Of a stretch of DNA of 64,000 nucleotides, positions 36,968-49,000 are shown in pieces; the first letter of the stretch is position 1, and every line of letters begins with the position of its first letter. Position numbers and translations under genes: made by a program. The notes beneath the pieces were generated by a model. The model was given only the letters and a program-made list of their open reading frames with translations. It did no database searches and was not told where the DNA came from. Origin of the DNA: Thermothielavioides terrestris NRRL 8126 (lineage: Eukaryota; Ascomycota; Sordariomycetes; Sordariales; Chaetomiaceae); assembly GCF_000226115.1 (NCBI RefSeq), contig NC_016460.1, positions 3,658,001-3,722,000 on the forward strand, written 5' to 3'.

Positions 36968-38473
36968 ATGGTGAAAAGGAAAAGAGAGGCTGCCGCTGGG
37001 GCCGATCACGCAGAGACGACCAATTCGACAAAGAAGGTGAAGGCACCGACCAAGAAGACACCGCATTCCTCCAATGCCTTCCAGTACAGCGGCAGTGGTT
37101 CCCTGACGATTCAAATCGTCGCCGGTTCCTACGACCGCGTCCTCCACGGTATTACGGCAACCGTCAAACTGTCCCCCCTCCAACCTAGTGCGAAGACCAA
37201 AGGGGCCAAAGACAACGCCGGGGCCCCACCAAAGGCCGAGTTCGCCGACACGTTCCTCTTCAATGCGCACAACTCAGCCATTCGCTGCCTCGCCCTCTCA
37301 CCGCCGTCGGCCCCGGCACCAGGCCAGTCCCAAAAGGTGCTGCTTGCGACGGGCAGCACAGACGAGCGCATCAACATTTACAACCTGTCGGCGCACCCGC
37401 CGTCGACGCGCGTAGCCGACGAGCAGAAACTGCTCTCGTCGGTCGCGCCGCGGCCCATCCTCGAGAACCCCAAGAACCGCGAGCTCGGCACGCTGCTCCA
37501 CCACTCGTCCAACATCACGCGCCTCGTCTTCCCCAACCGGTCCAAGCTGCTCTCGGCCGCCGAGGACTCCACCATCGCCGTCACGCGCGCTCGCGACTGG
37601 ACGCTGCTGCACACGTTCAAGTGCCCGATCCCGAAGGTGCAGGGCCGGCCGAGCGGCGACACGGCGGCGAAGGGGACCGCGCCGAGCGGCGTCAATGACT
37701 TTGCCGTGCACCCCAGCAACAAGATCATGATCAGCGTCAGCAAGGGGGAGCGCTGCATGCGGCTGTGGAACCTGACGACGGGCAAGAAGAGCCGGGTGCT
37801 GAACTTCGACAAGGCGGTGCTGGCCGAGATCGGCGAGGGGAGGCACTCCACGGGCGAAGCCAGGCGGATCTTGTGGGGGAGTTCGAGGGGCGGCGAGGAC
37901 GAATTTGCCGTGGGCTTCGATCGGGACGTGCTGGTGTTTGGGATGGACTGCGTGCCCAAGTGCCGGCTGATGAGGGATACGAGGACGAAGGTGCACGAGC
38001 TCAGCTACGTGGAGACGGACGGCGAGAAGGAGGAGACGGTGTTGGCCGTGTCGACGGAGGACGGGCGGGTGCTGTTCTTTTCGACAGCGAAGGAGGACCT
38101 GGGCGAGCCCGCCGAGGGCCTAACGCTGCCGGTCGCCAAGCTGGTTGCGCAGCTGGGCGGGAAGGAGGCCGGGATAACTGGTAGGATCAAGGACTTTACA
38201 GTTCTGCCGGTGGAGGCCGAGGACGGGAAACGGATGCTGTTCATTGTCACTGGGAGCAGCGATGGGCAGGTTCGACTCTGGCAGCTGGATGCCAGCGACC
38301 TGAGGGGCACGGACAAGGAGGCAAAGCAGGTCGGCCAGCTGCTGGGAACGTACGGGACTCAGAACAGGATCACCTGCTTGGAAGCGTTCGTCATGATACC
38401 CCGGCCTCAGGGAGCGGAGGAGAGCGAGTACGAGTTTGAGACGGAGTCGTCGGAGGACAGCGATGATGAGTGA
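36968..38473 (+). CDS. mak11: Mak11-like WD40 protein (PAK1IP1 family), 60S ribosome biogenesis
   Basis: Mak11 is a nucleolar WD40 protein acting with Rlp24 in pre-60S assembly; its metazoan homologue PAK1IP1 also binds PAK1. Single exon, 501 residues. A basic N-terminal nuclear signal (MVKRKREAAAG... KKVKAPTKK) is followed by the family start SLTIQIVAGSYDRVLHGITA. WD40 blades include NSAIRCLALSPP...LLATGSTDERINIYNL, NITRLVFPNRSKLLSAAEDS, GVNDFAVHPSNKIMISVSKG-ERCMRLWNLTTGKKSRVLNF and MLFIVTGSSDGQVRLWQLDA. The C-terminus is acidic (ESEYEFETESSEDSDDE). The ATG has A at -3. No intron is needed. Confidence 0.9.
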   Translation: MVKRKREAAAGADHAETTNSTKKVKAPTKKTPHSSNAFQYSGSGSLTIQIVAGSYDRVLHGITATVKLSPLQPSAKTKGAKDNAGAPPKAEFADTFLFNAHNSAIRCLALSPPSAPAPGQSQKVLLATGSTDERINIYNLSAHPPSTRVADEQKLLSSVAPRPILENPKNRELGTLLHHSSNITRLVFPNRSKLLSAAEDSTIAVTRARDWTLLHTFKCPIPKVQGRPSGDTAAKGTAPSGVNDFAVHPSNKIMISVSKGERCMRLWNLTTGKKSRVLNFDKAVLAEIGEGRHSTGEARRILWGSSRGGEDEFAVGFDRDVLVFGMDCVPKCRLMRDTRTKVHELSYVETDGEKEETVLAVSTEDGRVLFFSTAKEDLGEPAEGLTLPVAKLVAQLGGKEAGITGRIKDFTVLPVEAEDGKRMLFIVTGSSDGQVRLWQLDASDLRGTDKEAKQVGQLLGTYGTQNRITCLEAFVMIPRPQGAEESEYEFETESSEDSDDE

Positions 38474-39833
38474 AGGCTCCCTCGGACTACGTGTACGTCC
38501 GCTACACACGCCGATACCCTCCCTCGCTACGAGGAGTCCAGGATGTACATCATCGATGATAGCATTTTTGTTCACCTTGAAACCGCTGTATTGGGGCCGC
38601 ATTTGTTATGGACAGCCCCTGCAAATGAGCCTACGAATACCGATGACAGCACAGCACCTACGCAGGGCAGGGACCTTAGGTAGCAGGCAAGACGGACTGA
38701 ACGCGACATGCCGCGCGGCGTCTCCTTGATTAACTAATGCGAGCGACGGCTGGTCCTGATGAGGTATTGCACACTTTGGGCTGCAGGAAGCACTGGCGTA
38801 GTGTAGGGTACGGAAAAGAGACCTGGATCGGAAGAGGATCCATTGGCAAAAGTGCTCCAGCCAACTGCAAAATGTGGGGTAATTCAACCAGGCAGGGCCA
38901 GTCAGTCAGGCGACCCTGCGTGCCACTGGGGGAGCGCTGATCAGCGATCACATGTGAACGTCGGCCTGAGATTGCCGCCCTACCCCACAGGCAGCAGCTT
39001 GGGTCCGACCACCCCGGTCGGCTAGCCCCTGTTTGTCGATTTCCCGCTGCTGGAGCTGGGCCCCTTGGCGAGGTTGTGGGCCGTGACTCGCAGAAGGAGA
39101 GACACGGTCGCCAGACACGAGGCGCGATTCTTCCCGACCGGTGCGCTCGGAATATGGCCGACCACATTCCACCGGCGGCATGCAGAACTGACTATCCCAA
39201 TCGCGGGAAGCTGTTGGTACAGCGCTGTATTGAATCTCGAAACATCATGCTTACAGGTGCATGCATGCACACGGTTTGGACTTGGAACTCTAAACCGCGG
39301 GCGACCTAGGCCGTCAACATCCGTGTGCACTACCTTGGTTCTTACCTGTTCCAACGCTTGGCGCGCATCGACACCCGACACACCACCTCTCCTCGTCAGC
39401 TGAACATCAAGCCCCTCGCGTTCCTCGGTTCCTCTTCTCAGGTCCTTGCACTGCACGCTGGTGTGGTCGCTGGGAACTGTGCTCTTGTCTTGGCCGTCAG
39501 GTCGTCTGCGAAACCGGCATCTGTCTTTTTCTCGGACATTCCTCACTTGTTTGGCTTGCGACCGACTCGGAGCTCGGGTCACCCTTGTGTTTCATATAGG
39601 GTTGGCCGGCTGGTTCCCCGCGTTCGAGCTTCGCAGTCGTCGATCTCAACAGACAGTCAGAGCTGTCGGAGCTGTCGAAACTGCTCGGTCTCTCGTCTGG
39701 GCGTCGCTGGCTGAAAACACGCTCGCTGCCCGCGTCTCTTTGGCCTCACGTCTGGTTTGAAGGACGCTCCAGGGACTCGGTCCGATTCATTCTTCCACGA
39801 TTCTCCCTCGCCAACAGAGAGACGCACTCAGCA
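38474..39833. other. Intergenic: Mak11 3' flank and INSIG promoter/leader
   Basis: About 1.36 kb without a supported gene. Confidence 0.5.
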
Positions 39834-41255
39834 ATGGACAGCAAACCACAAGGAACAGGTTCCGATTCACCGGGACCCAAAATCCTCCGCCCGATCCCCC
39901 GCCGCCCCTTCGATCTCAAACTTTCCAGCCCAACACCGCCAGAGGAAGAGGAGGAGGACCACGCTTCCCCCAGACCCCAAATCAGCGCCAGCGACCTGCG
40001 TTTCCTTGCCCCTCACCAAAACCACACGAACTCCCATTCCCAAAACGACAGCTCCACCCCGCTCAGCCATACCACCTCCTACCTCAACTTGACCGCGCCC
40101 ACTCTCTACGGTATTTACTCTCCCTCCATAACGAGTCCCCTCAGTAGGGATGAAGACGATGCGGACCAGTACTTCGCCGGCCGCGGCGACCCGCTGCTCT
40201 CCAGCCCCGACACCCCTCTCGAAGGGCCCGCGCCGCGGCCCGGCCTGGACGAGGAGACCTACCAGCTGATGTGCCAGCGCGCCTCTTCCGGCTCCGCCTC
40301 CTCCTCCTCGCAACCCAGGCGCCGCAACTCCCTGGCGGCGCCGCCGACGGCATCCTCGTCGTCCCCGCGGAGGCGAGCCGCGGCGGCGCTGCAGCTCCTG
40401 CTGCGCGCGGGGCTTCTCTTCGTCCTCGGCGTCGGCTACGGCGTGCTGGTCACGCGGCTGCCGCAGCAGCACGGCCGCCGCCTCGCCGCGTACGAGTCCC
40501 CCTACGAGTGGCGCTATCTCGCATTCTGGGGCGCCGCCGGCGTCGCGCTCGGCAGCCTGCTGCCGTGGTTCGACCGCTTCTGGGAGGAGTCGACGGCATC
40601 TCGGCAGCGCGGGGGAGGCGCCCCAGCAACGCGGAAGGATGTGGCAGTCCCCGGCCCTCGGGCGGGGTTGATCGAGGGTGTCGAGGCGCCGGTCACGGAG
40701 AAGCCCTCGGCGGCGGCGGCGCCACGGGCGGACTGGGCGCTCGTCGTGCGCGGCGTCGGCGCGTTCGTCGGCATCGTCTTCGCCATCCGCAAGCTGCCGT
40801 GGGCGTCGACCATGCAGGTATCGCTGACGCTGGCGCTGGCGAACCCCTTCCTGTGGTACCTCATCGACCGGTCCAAGCCGGGCTTCCTGCTGTCCGCCGC
40901 CGTCGGCTTGGCCGGGTCGGTCGTGCTGATGGGCCTGAACCCGGACGTCATGCCCGCCCCGACGGCCAATGCTCATCTGACGGCGGCCGCTTCGTCGTCG
41001 TCGCTGGGGGCCACTGCTGCTAATGACACGGCGAGTGGGGATAGTGGCGGCGCCGCGTGGGGTGGTGGTAATGGTAATGCTGCGGCGGCGGCGGCAACCT
41101 CCCTGTGGGGGCTAGCCAGCCAGGAGACGATCGAGACGGGCATCTGGATGCTGAGCGTGCTGTTCTGCAGCTGTGTGTGCTTTGGGAATATCGGGCGCCG
41201 GCTGGCGCTGAACTCGTCGGCGGCCGGCAGGGGCAGATGGGGCGGTGTGAGGTGA
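39834..41255 (+). CDS. ins1: INSIG family ER membrane protein
   Basis: INSIG proteins sit in the ER membrane and control sterol synthesis by binding HMG-CoA reductase and/or SREBP-SCAP. Single exon, 473 residues. The first ~180 residues are a hydrophilic Ser/Pro-rich cytosolic region. Membrane helices follow: AALQLLLRAGLLFVLGVGYG, YLAFWGAAGVALGSLLPWF, WALVVRGVGAFVGIVFAI and, after the INSIG signature RKLPWASTMQVSLTLALANP, FLWYLIDRSKPGFLLSAAVG and GIWMLSVLFCSCVCFGNIG. The RKLPW...STxQVSLTLAxxNPxLWYLIDR string is diagnostic. An Ala/Ser/Asn/Gly-rich loop before the last helix is lineage-specific. Which sterol partner it serves cannot be told from sequence. Confidence 0.92.
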   Translation: MDSKPQGTGSDSPGPKILRPIPRRPFDLKLSSPTPPEEEEEDHASPRPQISASDLRFLAPHQNHTNSHSQNDSSTPLSHTTSYLNLTAPTLYGIYSPSITSPLSRDEDDADQYFAGRGDPLLSSPDTPLEGPAPRPGLDEETYQLMCQRASSGSASSSSQPRRRNSLAAPPTASSSSPRRRAAAALQLLLRAGLLFVLGVGYGVLVTRLPQQHGRRLAAYESPYEWRYLAFWGAAGVALGSLLPWFDRFWEESTASRQRGGGAPATRKDVAVPGPRAGLIEGVEAPVTEKPSAAAAPRADWALVVRGVGAFVGIVFAIRKLPWASTMQVSLTLALANPFLWYLIDRSKPGFLLSAAVGLAGSVVLMGLNPDVMPAPTANAHLTAAASSSSLGATAANDTASGDSGGAAWGGGNGNAAAAAATSLWGLASQETIETGIWMLSVLFCSCVCFGNIGRRLALNSSAAGRGRWGGVR

Positions 41256-42320
41256 AGTGAACAAGACGTCCCCGCGACGACGCGTCGGCGTCTGTGATTC
41301 TGTCTCTATAGGAGCATAGTGCGTTTTGCTTAGGGGCCACACACAACATTCGATACCAGTCATGAGCGATTTGGCGAGGGACTCAACAAAACCAGATGAA
41401 CCCTGTGGCTTTCATCGGCGTCAGGAGGTAAATGAAGAAATTGAGCACGCGGGATATTGACAAGTCCATCTTGTGTGTCCGTTTGCGTAGGGATGCGGAA
41501 CGGTATGGCTTACGGGAGGCCTCGTCGGCTTGAAGCACTACTGTATAAGGTATGCTGGGTTCCGGTTACGGCCACAAATCAACAAAACGATTGCAATTCC
41601 CGCCTCCTGCTGTGTAAGTCGAGGGCCAAATGTCAATTTATCGGCAGCCATTGAGTCGCAGAGATATTATATCTATGATCCGAGCGGGTGCGAGCCTTGC
41701 TTGTTGAACTCCCTGGCTTTGTCTTCGCTGATGATATTGTGCCTGGCAGGAACAATATCAAGGGATATGACCAAACACGGCCCGGTGCTTCGACACCCGG
41801 AACAGACAATCACGGGATCATGTCGGTCTGATAGCCCGCCTGCACAAACGGGTCGAGATGGAACCAAGCACCATTATGGCGGCAGCGTTGCCGCGGGAGG
41901 ACAACAGCTTGTATTCCCTTGCGGTACTTGTTCGAAGCCGCCCTCCATGGCGAACCACGGATCACGGCTTCTCGAATACCATACAATACCTGCCCTAAGT
42001 GGCAGCCGACAGACTATTGGACAGGAAGGATGTTGATCACTGTAGTTTTGTGGGGAAGGCGCAACGAGGACGGCGCGATGTGGCTGAAGCAAAGGTGCAA
42101 GCTCAACGGTCCCAAAGGCAGGGACCACTAACACTGGAGGCAAGCACTGTGACGGGAACATTCACCAAGCGGGCAGCTAACCTTACAGCCCTGCAGTGCT
42201 TGTCTCGCCAGCAGCCAACCATTCGGGTCACATCCAATCTCAACTCCAACTTGCAATCCAACTTTAAAAACGCGTCCCTAACAACCAGACACTCAATAAA
42301 GGATAAACAAACAAAACAAA
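41256..42320. other. Intergenic
   Basis: About 1.07 kb between two plus-strand genes. No supported gene; the last ~60 bp are A-rich with repeated AACAAAA before the next ATG. Confidence 0.5.
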
Positions 42321-42990
42321 ATGCCTTCAACAAGCACACGCAGCAGCAACCTGCCCCCGGCCGAGACGCGCCAGCGCCTCGAGGAGCGCCTGACGGACCT
42401 GATCGACGCGCTGGCGGCCGACGCGCGCATGCAGGCGTCGCCGCGCCACCCGACGCTGCACCACGTCTGGGACTTTGCGCAGCGCACGCGCTACATGCTC
42501 TCCGAGGTGGACAACGTGGCGGCCGGGCGGGCGCTGCGGTTCCCCGAGCAGATGGTGGCTGTGCAGGGGATTCGGGAGGGTGCGTGCCTTTTTTTTTTTC
42601 TTTCTTTCCTTCCTTATTTCTTTTTTTTTCCTTCCCTTTTCTTCTGTTGTTATTTTGTTTTTGCAGTTTTGTTTGGTTTAAATGGTTGTGGTGTTGTGGT
42701 GGAGGTGTGCGAGAGTGAATTCTTAAAAGGGACCCGGGTTGAAAGGACTGGGGAGGACAGACAAAGAGAGGTTCTAATTGTGACGAATCCGGGAGACAGG
42801 CACGCCGAACCCGGCCAAGGCCAAGGAGGTCATGACGGACGTTGCGCAGCGCTCGGTGATGCTGGACCTGCTGGTGAGCAGTCCCAACCCCATGATGATG
42901 ATGATCATGGGGCTGGAGGATGTGGACTTTGGCGATGAGATCAAGCGCAAGGCGGCCGCGGTGGCTGAGGCTGCGGCTGGGTTGCAGTAA
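42321..42990 (+). CDS. Small helical protein, function not recognised
   Basis: Exons 42321-42579 and 42800-42990 give 149 residues. The intron (220 nt) begins gtgcgtgcc followed by ten T and more pyrimidine, and ends gagacag. Exon 1 encodes an amphipathic helix (RQRLEERLTDLIDALAADAR) and HPTLHHVWDFAQRTRYMLSE. Exon 2 encodes KAKEVMTDVAQRSVMLDLLV, a Met-rich NPMMMMIMGLEDVDFGDEIK stretch and an Ala-rich C-terminal helix. There is no signal peptide or membrane segment. I do not recognise the family. The clean phase-1 splice, helical pattern continuing over the junction and a good ATG context support a real gene. Confidence 0.72.
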
Positions 42991-43162
42991 TGGGGGAGGG
43001 AAACGGGCGAGAAGCGAAGAAACCATGATCATGGTCATGGTGGAGGGGTATCATTTCTCGTATCAAAAGAGTCTAGGTAGCGTTGTTGTTACAGTTCAGC
43101 GGTAACATGCTTCCTCGCCAACTAGCCTGCCGCTCTTCCCCAATCGCCCTGCCCAGACGCCT

Positions 43163-45641
43163 TCATGACGGGGGCTCGTCCGCCATTGGCACGTCTCCAT
43201 CTTCTCTTGACGGCGCCGCTGCTGACCCGAAGATGACTGCTTCCAACGACTTCAGATCACTGGCCACTGCGTCATAGAAATCTGGAGGCTTGGCGTCCGC
43301 TCCCGCATCGGCCGAGGCTTTGATCACAACGAACCTCGCGTCGAAACCATTGTCCTTGACTTGTTGCGCACCCTGTCGCATCTGGTTAGCTCCCGGGATT
43401 GCTGTGCGAGCCCATGATTGCCAGCACCCACCTGCTGCGCCATCTCCATCACCGGCACCCTGTCGTTGTCCATGATACCCTCCACGACCTTCCTGCTCGT
43501 GCCGTGGACGTCATCGCCTTCTTCGCTGAACTCTAGGAACTGATCCCCGTCCCGCATGACATTAAACGTCTGGACATCGACGAAGTGGTAGTCCTGTCCA
43601 TTAACTTCCCCTTCCCGTGGCTTCCGCGTGACGTGTGGTGCGACTTTGGTAAACGCTCTGGAGTGCTTGGCCATGAATTGGGCTAGCACTTCAGACTTCG
43701 TATTGGGGCTGCTGCTCGTGTCTACGACGACGATTGCCCGGCGATCTTCGGGGAAGGACACATCGCCGTTGGTGACGTCCTCATCCGCTTCGGTTTGGTC
43801 AACCGGCTTCTCCTCGAAGATGACGTCGATCTTGTTGTCGTCGTCGATCTTGTCGAAGGTGGCCAGCTTGGACTTGCTGGCTATCCTCAGCGCCCTCCAC
43901 GTCTTGCTGGCCTTCCCCTCTATTGCGCTGGCTTTGGTCTCGTCGTTGGTGGGCATTTCAATCTCGAAGTCATCATCTGCAATGCCCCTTCGGAGGCTGC
44001 TGAGCTCGGGGAGGCTGTATCGCTGGGGATCCTTCAGCGCCTCAAAGGCTGCTTCCTCGTCTTCGTCTCCGAGGAAGTCGAGAGACAGCGAGCCGAGTGG
44101 AGTCGCCCTTAACCGCTTGGTCGTGGCCAGCTGGGTTGCAGCGGTCCTGGCCTCGACGAACATCTCGGGCGTCATGCTCGGCAGCTCGATGGACGGGCAG
44201 TTCTCGATCTTCCACCGCACCCAGTTCTTGTCCCTAGAGAGAACGGTCTCGACCATCCGATTGAAATAGGGCCCTTCTACCCCCTGTTTCAGGTACTCCA
44301 CGATGGCCTCTTTCATGTCCGCCGCCCACTTTGCGTCCTCTTCGCTCAGCTGCTGGTCCGAGTACGTGACGGACTTGTTGGGGGCCTTGACGCTCGCGAG
44401 CTTCTCCTTTGCCTTGGGGGAGAGAGCGAGCAGGAATTCCATGACTATGAGCGCCTGGACCAAGATGTTCCGGCGGAACGCCAGGTCGCTGATCTGCGTG
44501 CTGTAAGTGGTCGTGCCTAGACGGCAGCCGGGAGAGCAGGACGCACCTCGAGCTTGAACAGGTCCCGACTGGTGAGATACTTGGGGTTGAAACCGCTGGC
44601 GAGCTCGTCGTCGACGTCGTCCCGCTTGCGCTTCAGGCTGGGCCCCATCTCTTCGACCGGCTTGTCTTGCTTTTCCTTGGATCGTGATGGCTGCTCGGGC
44701 TTAATGCTTCGAAACGTCGCCATCGTCGCCTCGAGTCCGGCCTTGAAGGCGGCAAAGTGGCCGGAGTCGAAGAGCTTCTTGGGTTGGTTGAAGCTCTCCT
44801 GGAGAGACCAAAAGACGGGGTACAGCGTGTCCGGGTCTAGGGCCTTGTCCTTCTGCGGCTTCGGCTCCGAGTCCACGTCCATCTTCTCCCCGTCCGGCGC
44901 TGGTGTCGTCTGATCCCACGTGGTGACATTTTCAACATGATATTCGCCTCTCAGATTGACTGAGCTCTTGTCGCCCAGCGGGAAGCTCTGGAACATAAAG
45001 ATGAAGACTCTGCCGCAAAAAGCCGGGTCAAGAGCCCTGGACAGGCGCCGGAGAAGCTCATTGCAGGTGCGGAGGATGACGAGCTGCTTCTGCTTGAAGT
45101 GCTTGGCGGTGATGCGTTCGCGACGCGACTCGAGAAAGTCAAAGACCTTGCGGCATCCGGCAATCGTCTGGCTGTCCAGCAGCTCCTCGACGAGCCAGAA
45201 CAGCAGAGCGGGGTCGCAGAGCTCGCAATCAGAGAGCAGGGAGAGGATGTCGAAGAGGTTCCAGACCTTGACGAAGGCGGGGGACTCGATCGGCGTCGTT
45301 GCCTGGCAGGAATAATTCGGTGAGCCTCAGCGAAGGCTGGCCATTCATTCACGGACCGAGCGCCGACTCACGATCAAAGACTCGAAGGTGTCGCGCACGG
45401 CGGTCTCGATGACGGCAAAGCGCTGTGTCCGTTTGCTGTCGGCCGACTCGTCGGGCGGCAACTCGTAGCCTAGCGCATCGCTAAGCTGTTGTCGGAGGTC
45501 ATCAAAGTCGGACTTCTCGAGAGGCGGCTCGATCGAGGCAGTTCGCTTGACGGATTCGGCGCGCTCGAGCAGCGTGTCCAGGAAGGCGGCCGCTGCAGCG
45601 ACACCCGAGACGCCGTGGCTGTCGATGGTCGCCGACGGCAT
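43163..45641 (-). CDS. hpr1: THO complex subunit 1 (Hpr1/Thoc1)
   Basis: THO couples transcription elongation to mRNP packaging and export and limits R-loops. Exons on the minus strand: 45641-45372, 45302-44547, 44493-43432 and 43381-43163; 768 residues. The only ATG in the first exon frame is at 45641 (MPSATIDSHGVSG). Conserved Thoc1 stretches include LFDILSLLSDCELCDPALLF, FLESRRERITAKHFKQKQLV, ILRTCNELLRRLSRALDPAF-CGRVFIFM, FQSFPLGDKSSVNLRGEYH, DPDTLYPVFWSLQESFNQP, NPKYLTSRDLFKLE and, after the splice, ISDLAFRRNILVQALIVMEF and LSRDKNWVRWKIENCPS. The C-terminal half is acidic. The last intron has two in-frame acceptors nine bases apart (ending at 43382 or 43373), giving 768 or 765 residues. 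It shares a 389-bp divergent promoter with Aquarius. Confidence 0.92.
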
Positions 45642-46030
45642 CTTCCAGGCTTCGCCCCGAGAAGAGGGGTGCGGGAGGAAATTTGTCTCGGTGCAGAGGT
45701 CCAGGAAGCTGCCTTCTCGTTCTTTCACGGTTGAGCAAGGATCGACGGCGGGCCATCCATACAACAGACGTTGCAGTTGATGTTGCTTGATGCAAGAAGC
45801 GAACAAACAAGCGGCGAGGCTGGCTCGAATCGGGCCCACCCACTTTTTGGTCCAATAATGGGACTCACGTTAACGTTACAGTGTGGCGCACGGCTGCAAG
45901 GCTGCAGCTCCCGGCGAGAAGCTTGGATCCAGCAGCGCAGGTTGTCCCTGGTTAATTGAAGTTTATGCGGGAGCGCGACACGACCACGGGAATCCATTCT
46001 CGCCCGCTGCACACAACAACAGCACTCGCC
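45642..46030. promoter_or_regulatory. Bidirectional promoter of THO1 and Aquarius
   Basis: The 389 bp between divergent start codons contain a CCAAT box (45852-45856) and a perfect 10-bp palindrome ACGTTAACGT (45867-45876) near the middle. Either could serve both directions; this is inference. Confidence 0.5.
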
Positions 46031-49000
46031 ATGCCTCCCGCCAAACGAGTCAAGAGCAGCGCGGATTCCCGGCCGAATGCTGGGTCTTCGGGACGCCCGA
46101 CAGTCGACGATCTCGAGGGCGAGAGCGAGTTTGCGACTCTGGCGCGGCAGCACTGGCTCAAGACGCCCAAGCAGGCCGCCAAGACCACGACCACGGCCAA
46201 GGTCAAGGTCAAGAACGATGTGCTCAAGCGCGAGATCTGGGACACCCTGGAGAAGGACAACTTCCCCTTGAAGTCGCTTCTGGTGCTGGAGGGCCTGCAG
46301 ACGCTGGAAAGGTGTGTCCGCTTCAGAAGGATTTGCCGTCGGGGGCCGTTGTCGGCTGACTCTCCTTCAGCTACCTGTGGCCCGGTTACTCGGAGGACTC
46401 GTCCAACTACCACGTCCTTCTGATTGTCCTGATAGTCAATGTGAAGCGGAGGGAACGCCTAGGCGCCTGGGGTAGGTGCTCCGCCATGCTCGCCCCGTCC
46501 CCTCGGGGGTCTGGCTGGCTGGCCGCTGACTAGAGAGCAGATGTCTTCGCCGACCGCCCCGCCGACTTTTCAGATCTCTTCCGCCGCGTGTTGTCCATGA
46601 CGCTGGATGCCTCACTGTCATGGACCATCCGGACCCATGTGCTGCTTTTTATCATCTACGCCTTCCAGAGCCTGGACTGCACCATCGTCCGCAAGGAATG
46701 CGCCCCGTTAGTCTCAATCTCCATCTGGCACAACCTCTCGACCGAGGACAAGCGGGATGCGATCCTCGACTCGAATCCGCACCTCCGGAAGGCGTGGAGG
46801 GCATCTGCGAAGCGCTACGATTCGGCAGATGATGCCACAAAAGCTCGCCTGCGCTTTGAGAGATCCTGGCTGTATACCTTGGTTTTGGACTTCCTCGCCC
46901 TCCTCTACTCCGGCAGTGCCAAGCAAGGTTTGTTCTGGCCTGGAGGGAGCACGTCTTGTTCTAATCGCTGACCGGCATGCTAGAACACGTGCTTTACTGC
47001 GAGCGCTTCGTCGAGTTCCTGACGGATCTGCAGAGCCAGCTTCCGACAAGGCGATATGTCAACACGCTTCTTCAGGACCTGCACATTCTTCCAGCTCTCA
47101 CACTGTCCCCGATCTTCAACGACGAGGCAAACGGGCTGCTGCGGGAGCTGTGCGCCCTCTTCTCGCACTATACCCACTTCACCGTCGATGACCAGTCGGG
47201 CGCGCAGCTCAACCGGGATGAGGCGTACGACCGGCATTGCGCTGCCCTGGCCAAGTTGCAGCGGACGGCCTTGAAGCATTTCAAGGAGAAGCTGACAGTC
47301 CTGGCTCTCTCAAACTATGGCTCGATCTCCAGGAGGGCCGAGCTGGAAGGTCTCCTTCAGGCGCTAACAGACGGGGAACTGGAGCAGCTTACCAGCCTCC
47401 TGGGCCTTCGGGTTGCCTATCCTGAGTCTGCCAGGGTGCCGGTGGACCGCAAATTCTTGATGGAGGTCCTTTTGTCCACCTTTGAACGGCGCAAGACCTT
47501 CCAGGAAGCCGCCCGGGACTTGACCGTCCTCCCGACCGAGGAAACGCTTTTTGACATTGGCCTGAGGAGAACCGACCACTACGACGGATCGCGCCCCTTG
47601 GCGCTTCCTAAGCTCAATTTGCAATACTTGTCCGTGGGGGACTTCCTCTGGCGAGCCTTGGTTTTATACCGCTGCGAGTCCTTCTATGCTATCCGTCAAG
47701 ATATCGAGGAGATTCTGGCTCGATTAAGGCCGGAGAGCAAACGGGCAGGGGTGACGACCTTCCCGGGGTTCTCAAGAATGGCTCTGCCCATCGCTAAACC
47801 AGCAATCCTGGAAGTGGTGCCTCCCCGGGTCGGTGATGACAAGCCCTCTCTGGTGCGGGCTGAAGTGACAATCGACCTGAGAAGGCTGTCCCCGCAGGTG
47901 CGGCGAGAATGGGAATCTCTGCGCCCCGATGACGTTCTCTTCCTCCTCGCCGTGGACGCCTCGAGGGCCAAGCAGGACATGGACGGCGGCGCACCGCCGT
48001 CGGAAGCCGAAAAGCTAGGCCTGGTTAGCGTTCGCGCTGCAGAGGTGATCCAAGTCCTCGACGACAAGGGGCGAGCTATTCGGGACGCCCAGGCTTACTT
48101 CGAGGGCCACAGCCGCAGCGACTCCCGGAAGGTCCAGCTCCGGCTGGATGCCAGAGCATACAAGGAAGACACCGAGGCCAAGCGAAATGTATACGATGGG
48201 ATCAATCTCCTAGTCCGAAGAAGCGGCCGGGAGAACAACTTCAAGCCCGTACTAGAGTCCATCCGCGACCTCACCCTCTCGGATGTCCCGCTCGCCTCCT
48301 GGCTGCACGAAGTCTTCCTAGGATATGGCGACCCAGCTGGTGCAACCTACAAACATCTCCCCAACCGCGTCAGGAAGGTCGATTTCCGCGATACGTTTCT
48401 GGACTGGCAGCATCTCATTGAGAGCTTTCCCGGCAAAATCATCGAGCCTAGTGACGACGTCTCCGGGAGCTTCGGTCCCCCGTACGTCCTCGAGACTCTC
48501 GAGAAGCCGGCCGAGGAGGCTGTCTCTAAGCCTTCCAAGAAGAGAAGGCGGGACGCTGAGCCGGCTCTTATTGCCGAAGTCGAGACGCTCAAAGTTTCAA
48601 CGTACAAACCGCCAAATAACGGCCCTTACCCAGTTGACGCACCTAAGCTCAACCAGGTTCGGTTCACGCCAACGCAGATCGAGGCCATCAACTCGGGCAC
48701 ACAGCCAGGTCTTACCGTCATCGTCGGGCCACCCGGCACCGGCAAAACGGACGTTGCCACGCAGATCATCAACAACATCTACCACAACTTCCCGGAGCAG
48801 AAGACTCTGCTCATAGCGCACAGCAACCAGGCTCTGAACCAGTTGTTTGCCAAGATTGTTGCTTTGGACATTGACGAGCGCCATCTTCTCCGGCTAGGCC
48901 ACGGCGAGGAGGAGCTGGAAACCGAAGCGAGCTTTAGCAAACATGGCAGGGTCGAGTCGTTTCTCGAGAACCGGCAGCGCTTCCTCTTCGAAGTCAGCCG

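Noticed and set aside
39867..40976. 369-codon minus-strand open frame opposite the INSIG gene
   Set aside because: Arg/Gly/Ala-rich shadow of a high-GC coding strand; INSIG on the plus strand has clear membrane helices and signature.
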